DNA of 64,000 nt from assembly GCA_963556255.1 (NCBI GenBank), contig OY744615.1, forward strand, positions 21,420,696-21,484,695, in the 5' to 3' direction. Position numbers and translations under genes: made by a program. Positions 32,484 through 42,307 of the stretch are shown here, piece by piece; positions within the stretch are counted from its first letter, which is position 1; every line of letters starts with the position of its first letter. The notes beneath the pieces are model-generated. The model saw only the letters and a list, made by a program, of their open reading frames with translations. It did not search any database and was not told the origin of the DNA. This DNA comes from Allolobophora icterica. Its lineage: Eukaryota > Annelida > Clitellata > Crassiclitellata > Lumbricidae.

Positions 32484-33815
32484 TGTGACAGATTTTCAGA
32501 AAAACCCGGATTATGTACATTGGTTGAACATGAAATTGAACTAAAACCAGGATTTCGTGAAAAGGAATTTGCAGCATACCGAATTCCTTTGATTTATCGA
32601 GCAGAAGTGGAACGTCAGATCAAAGAAATGTTAAAAACAAACATTATTAAACCATCATCGAGCAGAATGGCAAGCCCTTTGGTTATTGTTAAAAAGAAAG
32701 ACGGATCTTTAAGACTTGCCTGTGACTACAGATACATTAATTCATTCACAGTGGATTGTAAATATCCGATGCCGATTGTCAGAGACGTTTTGAACAAAGT
32801 TGGAAAGTCTAATGTGATTTCCATCTTGGACTGTCGAAGTGCTTATTGGACTTGTCCTGTAAAACAATCTGATCAATGGAAGACAGCTTTTGTAACACAT
32901 AATGGACTGTATGAATTTACTCGTGTTCCTTTTGGAATGATAAATTCTGGACGAACTTTTGTTAAAGCGATAAATTTAGTTTTACAGCCTATAAGTGACT
33001 TTGCAGAACCATATGTTGATGACATTGCTGTGCATTCTGACAGTTGGAAAGTTCACTTGCAGCATCTAGATGCATTTTTGATGCAAATGAGATTGCATAA
33101 CGTTACTTTGAATTTGAAAAAATGCATATTTGGTAAGAGTGAGGTAAGGTTTATCGGTCATGTGGTTGGGTCTGGTAAGATAAAGATGAATCCAGACAGA
33201 ATTGAAAGTTTGACTAATTTGAAGATCCCAGAAACTAAGAAGCAAGTTAAGCAACTGCTTGGATTTTTTAATTATTACAGACAGTTTATTAAGGACTTTG
33301 CACAGATTGCGAAACCTTTATCTGATTTAACTAGTAAACGTGTTTCTGATAAGATTGATTGGACTGTTGAACATCAGCAAGCATTTGATTTACTTAAAGA
33401 GGCTGTGCGATCCAAAGTAGTGTTATATGTTTTTGAAGTGGGAAAACCATTCAATTTGTACTGCGATAGTAGTGACTTTGCAGTCGGTGCTGTTTTAACA
33501 CAGATGGACGACAAGGGAGTAGAACGCCCTGTGTCATTTATCAGTCAGAAATTAACTGATACCCAGAAGAGATGGGCTACTGTGGAAAAGGAAGCCTATG
33601 CTATTGTTTGGGCTTTAAACAAGTTAAAAGAAATTATAATTGGATCAAAAATTTTCATTTTTACTGATCACAATCCTCTTACATATTTGACTGAGTCAAT
33701 GTCTAAGTCTGCTAAACTTGTGCGTTGGGCGTTAGCCTTACAAACTTTTGATGTTGAGGTGAAGTACAAGAAGGGCAGATTGAATGTTATTGCTGATTGT
33801 TTGTCAAGGTTATAA
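32484..33815 (+). CDS. reverse transcriptase-RNase H (second part of pol)
   Basis: This is the same frame as the integrase, separated only by the TAG at 32481-32483; there is no ATG near its start. The RT begins CDRFSEKPGLCTLVEHEIEL, matching the usual junction upstream of gypsy-type RT, and carries VISILDCRSAYW (catalytic Asp codon at 32829) and the YVDD box at 33012-33023. The connection leads into RNase H (LYCDSSDFAVGAVL, EKEAYAIVWAL, FTDHNPLTYL), and the frame ends with the RNase H tail CLSRL. No chromodomain or envelope follows. It copies element RNA into DNA. Expression requires readthrough of the TAG or a functional allele without it. Confidence 0.93.
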   Translation, partial: CDRFSEKPGLCTLVEHEIELKPGFREKEFAAYRIPLIYRAEVERQIKEMLKTNIIKPSSSRMASPLVIVKKKDGSLRLACDYRYINSFTVDCKYPMPIVRDVLNKVGKSNVISILDCRSAYWTCPVKQSDQWKTAFVTHNGLYEFTRVPFGMINSGRTFVKAINLVLQPISDFAEPYVDDIAVHSDSWKVHLQHLDAFLMQMRLHNVTLNLKKCIFGKSEVRFIGHVVGSGKIKMNPDRIESLTNLKIPETKKQVKQLLGFFNYYRQFIKDFAQIAKPLSDLTSKRVSDKIDWTVEHQQAFDLLKEAVRSKVVLYVFEVGKPFNLYCDSSDFAVGAVLTQMDDKGVERPVSFISQKLTDTQKRWATVEKEAYAIVWALNKLKEIIIGSKIFIFTDHNPLTYLTESMSKSAKLVRWALALQTFDVEVKYKKGRLNVIADCLSRL

Positions 33816-33914
33816 GTAATCGTAAGACTGTTTATTAATTAGTTAGATATATATATGTATGTTTCATGTATTTTGGTAATTTCGCAAATTTTGAAATTTA
33901 ATTTGCTCAATTCC

Positions 33915-33930
33915 AGAAAAAGGAAGGAGG
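33915..33930 (+). promoter_or_regulatory. polypurine tract
   Basis: AGAAAAAGGAAGGAGG ends three bases (TAA) before the 3' LTR. This is the expected position of the plus-strand primer. Confidence 0.85.
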
Positions 33931-33933
33931 TAA

Positions 33934-34414
33934 TGTGAACTGAGTTTTGTGTACAGTTTTGCAGTGCGAGATATTTAGCGTATATATTTAGTGCGCTTAC
34001 TTTAGTTTCACGTGTATATGTATATATGATAGATGTATAACGTTTAGTCTTAGTGACACGCGCGGCCGGCCGATATCGGCAGCGGCGCGCTATATGTATA
34101 TTATTAGAGTTCGCTTATGCGCACAGAAGACAGGTGTGTCAAGAGGCGCGAAGAATTATGCTGACTAGAGAAGTTTGAATTCGAGTGTGTTCGCTGTAGT
34201 AGTGTTACTGACTAGTTGAGTTGTAATCGAATTGAGTTCTGTCTGTTTGTTTTCTTATTAAACGAAAAGATATTAAACTGTGTTGGTGATTCGTACGAGG
34301 AAAAGCTACTTATACGTAGAATTAGTGTTCAAAAGGTGAACGTTAAATAGGCGTTAAGTACAAGAGAACAAGGACTTAGCAAGAAGGATTGTCAACGGAA
34401 GGATTGGGTTGACA
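33934..34414 (+). repeat. 3' LTR
   Basis: 481 bp, with no difference from the 5' LTR noticed on reading. It is followed by the target duplication ATCTA at 34415-34419. Confidence 0.95.
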
Positions 34415-34522
34415 ATCTAACTCATTCAATATTCTTAATTATGTTTAACTGGACATTATTCTGTACCGTAATGCGGTCTGTCATTTAGGATTTCAATAAA
34501 TGCATATATATATATATATGCC

Positions 34523-34786
34523 CAGTGCTTTTTTCTACAAAACAGGTTCCGGAACGGAAGAATAGGTTCCGGAACGGAACAATTATGGGCGGGCTAAAAT
34601 CCCAAGAAAAACGGGATTGGGGTTTGGAGGGGTCTCAATGAACACTGAAAACAGTTCAAAACACTGAGATCAAATTAAAATAACTAATTATTGTTTTTAT
34701 TATTAAAATAAATAAATTATTTTTTAGTAGCTGAAAAAAGGTGCCTGGTACGCCGTTCTGGCGCGTTCCGGCTGAAAAAAGCACTG
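34523..34786. mobile_element. non-autonomous hAT element (264 bp)
   Basis: Inverted ends CAGTGCTTTTTTC and GAAAAAAGCACTG lie between perfect 8 bp duplications TATATGCC (34515-34522 and 34787-34794). The inner sequence holds repeated GGTTCCGGAACGGAA and the counterpart GCGCGTTCCGG. There is no coding capacity. It sits 108 bp right of the LTR element. Confidence 0.9.
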
Positions 34787-34794
34787 TATATGCC

Positions 34795-35382
34795 ATATAT
34801 ATAGGTCCCATTTTAATTACATTTGTTATTTTAATAATAGAAAGAAATCCTTAAACAAACAGGTTATCTGAACAGATTGAAATCACTACAAAGATGAGCA
34901 AGTCAAGAACACGAACTTTTTGTCAAGCGACAAAGATGCATAGCTGCCTTTACCGTTTGCAGCTCAAATAATCGTATGGCTGAGTTCACTTTTAAACATT
35001 GTTCTTTGTCTGGGACCACCCTATAATCGACAGCCCTCAACACATGACATGATTTGTCCAAACATTGTCAAACAGCTTATTTAACAGTAATATTTTACAT
35101 CAGGGTCTCAATCAGTGGTGTCCCAAATCATAATAGACCCGTTCACAATCCAGCACGAACCATGCTATAGTCATCTAATATCAAACTCAGCAAATGCAGG
35201 GACTTGTGACCGCCATGTTGCAGTCACAGTTTAGATATAAGTTGTACTACAAACCACGCGAAACACCATTCGCTTATCTATACCATCCCATGGCATCTGA
35301 ATATTTAAAGCTACTGATGTCAAAAGTATTACATCAGTCAGTCTGCTTCAGCCTCGTTTGGACCAAAGTACGTGTGATGCGC
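34795..35382. other. probable 3' UTR/flank of the DGCR2-like gene
   Basis: Lies just downstream (minus strand) of the DGCR2-like stop. No AATAAA was seen on the minus strand in this interval, so the transcript end is unknown. Confidence 0.35.
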
Positions 35383-38300
35383 TTACAGTTCACACCAGAT
35401 CTTGTTTGAATGGATTTTTGTTGGTAGCTGCCTGGTGTCATCTAGACATCGTCTTTTGGTCATACCACTGCTCGTCCACGCACCATTTGCTGCTGAAATT
35501 GCTCTGACAGTCTCTGTAGACGCTTCCGCCAATAAACATTTGCGGGTCGTACCACCGGATGCATCTTTACTCGAGTGCTGGTGGTTTGCTCCTCCAAGCG
35601 TGTTTCGAATTGTACGAAGTTGTTCCCCAGCTGTTAGTCCCAGGGTGTTGTCGCCCGTTGTCTCAGATGTGCCTTCAAGTGTGTTCTCATTTGAACAGGT
35701 TTTGTCCTTCGATGTAAGCATGTGTGACTGGGTTCTTCTGGTTTCACCAAAAGCATCTGAGCGTACCATAGCATCTGTCGCCTTGCCTGCTTCCAGTGCA
35801 TTTCCGTTTAAGTCGCTGGGTCTTCTCAAAATTTTTCCGAGTCTAAGATTCTCTCGCAGAATCTGTGATGTGTGAGAACCATTGTCAAGCACTGTCACAA
35901 CCGACTGCAGCGGACACGTCTCTGGTGGAACCTCCGCCCTCGGTGAAGCAACGTGTTCACACAGAGATTGAGAACTGATGCCATGCTTAGATACACTTCT
36001 GGTTCTTTCAATCATCTCTGTATCTTCATTGGTAACACTTTCTAACATGTCCTCTGAAGCTGGTCGAGTCATGCAAGAATCTGAGGAACCGGCATCTGGA
36101 AAGGATCTTGATATAATCTGAAGTGGAAAAGCTGTTCTATCTCTTCCAGTATTTGTCTGCCTCCATGGCAGTGCTGCTTCGTTTGACTGGATGATGCCAT
36201 CATTGGGCTCGTATGGGGGAGGCGATTCTTCGGAAATGTCCCATGGCTTTGCAGGAGAGTACGGAGGAGGTAGGTCCTCGTATGGTGGAAGCTCAAAGCC
36301 AACGTCCACAGTGTCAGCATTTGTCATGTACACAAGATCATCATTCTCACTTCGTCTCTCATCGTTTAGACCTGAAAAACAACTTAATCATGTTATCTTT
36401 ATTTATATCCCTATCCATCTACCAGTAAAAACTTCAGCCTCATTCGTTAATGACGAGAGGGATTAGTTTTCCACGCATTTTAGTAATGCTCATCTTTAAG
36501 TTAATAAGACAGTTACTTTATGCCATCAACCGACTAATAAGCACATAGTGCCCTTACACTTTCGATACAATGCTGGTAAGCACAGTGAATAGAAGAAACA
36601 GCCCTAGGTTCCATGGAATATTACGTTTTCTGGACTAGGTCATCCTTTCAGGTTCAGTAAATAAGTACCATTACAAGTTGAGTGGCTAAAAAAGTATCAT
36701 GCTGTTGAGTTCGAGTGGCTGTGTTCAAGTTTCAGTCAAAAGACCCGACAAATCAAAACTCAATACTTACATACATGCAGTGAGCAAGGTAATGTGAGAC
36801 AACTGCTTCAAAGTTCTCGAATGATCAGGCCTAATACTGTTGCTGCACTAGATTAGTTGCATAGCGCAACTTGAAACAAAACACACAATCTCTAAGTTTT
36901 GAAGTGTTATTATACAAAACTAAAGGTCAATAAAACACATTGAAATTCGTTAACCTACAACTAAAAGCAACTGAATCCAGAGTGAGATCCTTGTCACACA
37001 GACTTAACTGACACAATTAATGCACAAGCATATATCCTTCACACACAGACTTGACCTATCATTGATGCAATTTATGCACAGATATATGCGTCTGCACTTT
37101 CTCTCTACTAAACACTGACTCAGGCAAAAGCTACCTTATGCAATCAATCAAGTATCATAGGTCTTTGTCACCCAAATCTATCAGCAACACAACTAATGTT
37201 TGCTCTCCTTCTGGTGCTATCATTCCCCATTCTGTAACTTGCCATAAATGTCAGACAAATATCTGGAAACTTACGTCGAATGCTGATCATTGTTCTCCGT
37301 CTCCTTCTTATGCGATGAACCATGAAGACGAGGAGAAATATTACGATCAATGATGTGACAATGCTGGCCACCAGTCGAACACCAAAACTTGCACGATTCG
37401 TGTCTCCTGAAAACCAACACCAGTCAAAACAGTCAATTTACTGGGCTCTGTTCCAAAACCAGAGTTGACTTACAAGCAATTAACGGACTTCAAAGGAAAC
37501 AGTTAACATAATCATCAACCTTCAGCAGTTGAAAATGTAATAAGATCAGTTGCATTTCAAATAATCCAGGAGGCAGGACAGCTCTTGGTAGCATTGTCAG
37601 CCTAATAGTTAAGCTCTAGGGCTTGAAGCTGTAAAAAAATTACTTTTGCTATGCCTCAAGCTTTACCCAAAATCTGTGCTTATTTTAAATACAGCATAAA
37701 TCATTTCAATACCTCAGCTAACATAAATGTCAGCTAAATGTTAAAATGTGGTATGCAGCAGTTAAATGGTTATGATACTTGATTGGCAATTCCAATGTTA
37801 TCAGAACAAACGTTTGCTTGGACAGAAATATATTTTAACATTTTTGTTCCACACATGCTCTTTAGTCAACCCAACATGAAATGGGGAATTAACACTTTTG
37901 CCCTAAAATACCCTGTATGTTCAAAAACTATAACACATTCTTGTAACATATCAGACTAATTCAAGCGACTGATAGATCAATTTGCAAATGGTATATTATT
38001 AAGTAACAAATTATTAAAAAAATTAATTTGTCCAGTAGGCAATAGTCAATGGCAATATGGATCGTCCATAAACTATGTACATAAAACTACCATGTACACC
38101 AAAGTGTGGTTAGCAGTTGGTTCAATACAGGATACACTTACTTACTTTATGTCCAAAAAAAGAACTACTTTGGACCCTCTATCCCCTTGCCTCAATTTGG
38201 CTTTACTGTGCTCATCCCTTTGCCAAATTTTGCATTCCATTAAAGTACTAAAGCCTAGATTAGGCCGTCCTGTTGATCTACCAGGGCAACCTGTAGGCCT

Positions 38301-39625
38301 ACTATGGGGTATGGTAATGCTGCATCCTGCAAAGGGGTTTGTAATCAAATCCCATGCAGTCAAGATTGTCAGACTGAAACTGGTGTTTACTGCACATGCT
38401 GTACTGAAATAACTGTATTCACAACATTGAGAAACGGACCTTCACACTGGGCATAATGCCCCTCACCCTGTTCTGATTTGAGTTCCCCTACCTTCTCTTT
38501 TTCCCTTTAACGACGACAGGGATTAGTTTTCCATATATTTTAGTGCACACTTGTTATTAAAGTGTTAAAGGACAACAACATATCAGAGAAACAAATACAC
38601 TGTTTTAGACTCCTGCAAAAACTAGCTAAACACCATGCTAAACAAACAGCCATAATTAACTCACAAACACAATTGTACTGACTAAACCAAGTGCATCACG
38701 ACAGATACCATGAACAACAATGACCTGCCAAACCATATTGAAAACCAAATTTAACTTGCTAAATTTGCAAAACCATATAAATAGTACTTATCTAGAAATC
38801 ACAAAATCCACATAAAAAGCATATTACACTAAAATTCCTGACTTTTTGTAAGACCACATACAAAGAGGCTGCACATAACTCATAAGTCATAACTTCCCTC
38901 TGAATTCCACATATTCTCAGTTTCACCACCAATACTGCCATTCACTCACAGTCATCTGCCTCAGGCTCCTCTATTCATCACCCCACAGGCTTTCCACTCC
39001 AAACTGAAGTCTCACCTCTTCAAGAATTCCTACCCTGATCCTCTGCCTTCCAAGTTTTCTCGTCCTTAAAGAAACCTGCCACAGCAGCTGCATTACCTCT
39101 CTGGTTTCTCTGGCAACCAGCCTTGAACCTCCAATGGACATCGATATCTGGACAACCCCTCTGATATGACGCAGCGCTCGTGAATAAGCTGGTGCTTTGC
39201 GCTTAGCTTTAGAGTGGTGCTTTAGGAAACTCGAGATTATGATTACGAACCAAACACCTGGAATCTGTTGACACTCCGCCACAGATCTGAGGAATCCCGG
39301 ACACAGGACTTATTGAGGGGTTGAAACATATACAGTAACAGAACACACCAAACCACATTACACACCGACTATAACTCATCAACCTTGTACCGTCTTGGAA
39401 GTTTCCTGTGTCGTGCGGTAGATCAATGCACACGAATTTACAGCACTCGGTGTTGATAATGTTTACGATGCGACACGTAGGAGGCGAACACTGAACCGAC
39501 TTGCACGTGACAGCCACACCATTCTGGCAGTGACACGTCCAGCATGGGTCATCATTTGGAACAAACTGTGCACCGTCCACCACAATGTTGCCGTAAACAT
39601 CTGTGCAATTTTGGGCCTCTGGTGA
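35383..39625 (-). CDS. DGCR2: DGCR2-like integral membrane protein, 3' exons (VWC, TM, PPxY tail)
   Basis: Three minus-strand exons join in phase: 39391-39625 (VWC), 37275-37406 (transmembrane) and 35383-36371 (cytoplasmic tail plus stop). The VWC exon shows DDPCWTCHC ... CKSVQC ... ECCKFVC, matching the VWC of vertebrate DGCR2. The next exon gives FGVRLVASIVTSLIVIFLLV then FMVHRIRRRRR, close to DGCR2 FMVHRLRQRRR. The 329-residue tail starts with PPYE, PPPY and PPPY, which are WW-domain docking motifs as in DGCR2, followed by unconserved Ser/Thr-rich sequence. Vertebrate DGCR2 also has LDL-receptor-A and C-type-lectin domains. I found no such exons between 39626 and the divergent CCT6 gene, so upstream exons are undetected, very small, or absent. 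The acceptor at 39626-39627 is the better of two candidates. Confidence 0.85.
38962..39245 (+). mobile_element. LINE 3' end in DGCR2-like intron
   Basis: Plus-strand translation gives FHSKLKSHLFKNSYPDPLP, a typical C-terminal end of a CR1/L2-like LINE ORF2. It is followed by a 3' UTR with AATAAGCTGGTGCTTTGCGC and TTAGAGTGGTGCTTTAGGAA, shared with other tails in this window (6640, 40236, 40840, 50345). Confidence 0.65.
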
Positions 39626-40235
39626 CTGCAGAACTGGAATATGAAATAAAACAGCAACCTATAAAGCAGTGCAATTCATTGGATTACAATCACATTGAAT
39701 AACTTGAATTAATAAAGAAGATTATTATTATTATTTATTATCTTATGCACTGTGTACCACAGCCTTCAATCTGATGTGATTCTTTATCCATTGCAGATCA
39801 TCAGGACACAAACAACTTGCATAATTTAGCATGCTATATACCCGTAATAAAAATTTATGGCCTGTGAGAAGTGCTCATACCCCTGCCCTACTTTGAATGT
39901 ATTTTGCCCACTGTCCTAGTACTAGGATGTTGCCATGGCATATTACTAAATAACAACAGAAAATGCTTCAACTCCAATAAGCTGGCTTCGAAGCCCAATT
40001 CCAGACGTCACGACGTTAAAGTCAGAAACCACCCGACAGTTCGAGTACTAGAGTTCCCAAGTTAGCCTTGAGTAGTGTATGAGTAATAATGAGCAAAAAA
40101 TTGTTTGTCTTGTCAACTTAGAACACAAACTGATCCATACAATTAGTAATTAAACATCTAATCTAGTTGAAAATCAGTATATTGGCTAGTCCTATTATGT
40201 GCAGCATTTCTGCAACACTGAGTTATTTTGATCAT

Positions 40236-40330
40236 TTATGACCTGCTGCAGCAACCGTAACAAGATGATGCACAGATTATGCTTTAAAGTAGTGCTATAG
40301 AAATTTCCGAGCTAACGATTATCATTACAC
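40236..40330 (+). mobile_element. LINE/SINE tail fragment
   Basis: TGCTTTAAAGTAGTGCTATAGAAATTT matches the tail core of 39160-39245. A second, inverted fragment (CAGGGCACCAACTTATTCAC) lies at 40845-40885, so the fold-back element at 40383-40810 lies between two tail fragments. Confidence 0.5.
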
Positions 40331-40382
40331 ATGTAACCCCAATGTCTAAATAATTATTTAGCTTGGCACCAGATAAACAAAC

Positions 40383-40810
40383 GGATCTTGGTAATCCTGG
40401 GTTTTAGCGTCCGAAACTATTTACATTGCATTAGCGATGAAAACGTTTCACAGTTGAACTCAAACAAGAAGTTGGAAGATTGATGAAAATATCAATGAAG
40501 CTAGAAGCCGGATGATCGATTAAAATATTACATAATAAAAGTCAAACTAGAAGTTGGAATTGCGATGAAAATATATCGTTTTAGTGCCGATATTATTCCC
40601 GTGTATGAGCGATGAAAACATTTTATAGTAAAACTCGAACTAGAAGTTGGAAGATTGACGAAAATATTCACGAAACTAGAAGCTGGATAATCGATTAAAA
40701 TATAACTCAAACTAGAAGTTGGATGAACGATGATTATTTATTGTATATTGTATTAGAACGTTTCAATGAAAATAATTTCGGACGCTAAAACCCAGGATTA
40801 CCCGGATCTT
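40383..40810. mobile_element. fold-back element with internal subrepeats (428 bp)
   Basis: The ends are inverted copies over about 33 bp (GGTAATCCTGGGTTTTAGCG at the left, its complement CGCTAAAACCCAGGATTACC at the right, plus GGATCTT at the outer edges). The inside is a series of about seven degenerate units AAACTAGAAGTTGGA-GAYGAAAATAT, many containing CGATTAAAATAT. Non-coding; target duplication not identified, so the family is unassigned. Confidence 0.7.
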
Positions 40811-41588
40811 AAATGGAATAATCATAACAATAAACTAAATTTCTATCGCAGGGCACCAACTTATTCACAAGCACTTGATCATTTATTACACCTACTGATT
40901 ATTATCATGAAGACCACTGGTCAGTGTGGCACCCATTCGAACGGGCAGCAAAGGTTAGGACTCTACTCGAGCGACTGATTGACATATTAGCAAACTGTCG
41001 CTATATAAACAAACGTGCACATTTACATTTACCCGGGCTAAAAACATTAGTACCGGTCGAGCTGGATGAACAGAAATGCAAGCCGAACTCACGGCTACAA
41101 TTTTCGCCTAAGAAAACCCGTCCCAGTCTCTGGACTGCGTTTAATCAAGCACACACAGTGGACAAGCATCAACAAAACTAGTGTGTAAATATCCATTAAT
41201 TAATTAATTAATTATTACGTGTTTCTGTTGCGTATGATAGAATGTCGATTGGCCCATCTGATACACTGTCGTCTACGCCCATTATTCATTGATCATTGCT
41301 TAACATCGAACGCACTATGAATAATATGTCGTGCATAAAAAAATCCACGAATTTAAACGGCTACTACACGAAAAATATCATCAATTATTGTATTAGTTAA
41401 CGGATCCATTTTCTGCGACAATAATGCAGCGTACGAGTCTGCGACTGAAACATAGACTACATATTGTTGAAAATTCAATACTCTGCGCTTGACATTACTT
41501 TACTTGGCCAAAAATCAGTAAATAGTAATACAATAAGTATACAATTGTAGATAATTGCAAACAATAGTAGATAACGACAATAATAAAA

Positions 41589-41666
41589 ATATGGACACGA
41601 CAACCTAGTGGTTAGAGCCTTGTAACACGGAGAGTTCGGGTTCGAGCCTCCTCTGTGTAGGGCACT
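41589..41666 (+). mobile_element. tRNA-derived SINE head
   Basis: A-box-like ACCTAGTGGTTAGAG and B box GGGTTCGAGCC occur at tRNA spacing, with a Thr-tRNA-like middle (GCCTTGTAACACGG). The acceptor stem is not preserved, so this is SINE-like rather than a functional tRNA gene. Confidence 0.55.
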
Positions 41667-42307
41667 GGCGGCGATCTTGTTTGACAGGTGGGGGGACACT
41701 TTAGAACTTATCTGGTCAAAACGAGTTTTGAACTGATCTGCTCAAAAAAGAGGTCACAATTTTTTCGCGCTAAGCTAAAGTTGCAAACGTTTGGTCCAAC
41801 GTCAACTATAAAACGCCATCTAATCTATGAACCTCAAGGCATCAGTCAAAGGGCGTCCGGAGGGGGCATATGCCCTCTGAATTTTGTAAATATTTTGCAA
41901 AAAATAAAATCTTTGAACTATTATGATTTTTACGACAGTCCCAACACGATTTTCAATGTAAAAACCACTTAATTATTTAGGTGAGTCATTGACCATTATT
42001 TAACTTTAAAGTTGTCACGTGTTCTGTGTTCATTCATAATGCAGAAACGTCAATTTGCTCCCCTACAAAGATGTTGCCCATAAAATTTTTTGCCCCATTA
42101 AAAAATTCTTGCGGACGCCTATACCAGAGTGCGTTTTGTCAACTGGTTAAATAAAGAATATACTTACTCACTTAGCTGAAATTTCGCGTCTTCCCGATGA
42201 TAATGGCGCCATCTATACTTACGTATATCCAGGAACCAGCGTAGCAACATGGTTGGAGTTCCGGTAAATTCTGTCAAGTCAGTAGCTATAGAAAATACGA
42301 GAAAAAA
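41667..42307 (+). other. CCT6 upstream region
   Basis: The flank contains GGGCGTCCGGAGGGGGCATA at about 41847 and an opposed GCGGACGCCTATA at about 42112. This hints at a decayed inverted-repeat element of about 270 bp. The final 130 bp before the CCT6 ATG should hold its promoter, but no TATA box is evident. Confidence 0.35.

Larger units (their letters stand above)
27502..34414 (+). mobile_element. Gmr1-type (Ty3/gypsy-like) LTR retrotransposon, 6.9 kb
   Basis: Two 481 bp LTRs (27502-27982, 33934-34414), TGTGAAC...GTTGACA, appear identical by eye and are flanked by the 5 bp target duplication ATCTA (27497-27501 and 34415-34419). Order inside: primer-binding site, tandem-repeat leader, gag with zinc knuckle and aspartic protease, integrase, then reverse transcriptase and RNase H, and a polypurine tract. 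Integrase upstream of RT in a gypsy-like element defines the Gmr1 group. No envelope frame is seen. Identical LTRs suggest recent insertion. Possible defects are an in-frame TAG between integrase and RT and a +1 shift between gag and pol. Confidence 0.95.

Noticed and set aside
27502..34414. Endogenous retrovirus with envelope
   Set aside because: Only 118 bp lie between the RNase H stop and the 3' LTR, so no envelope gene can be present.
35402..35875. 157-codon plus-strand frame
   Set aside because: Antisense shadow of the DGCR2-like cytoplasmic tail exon.
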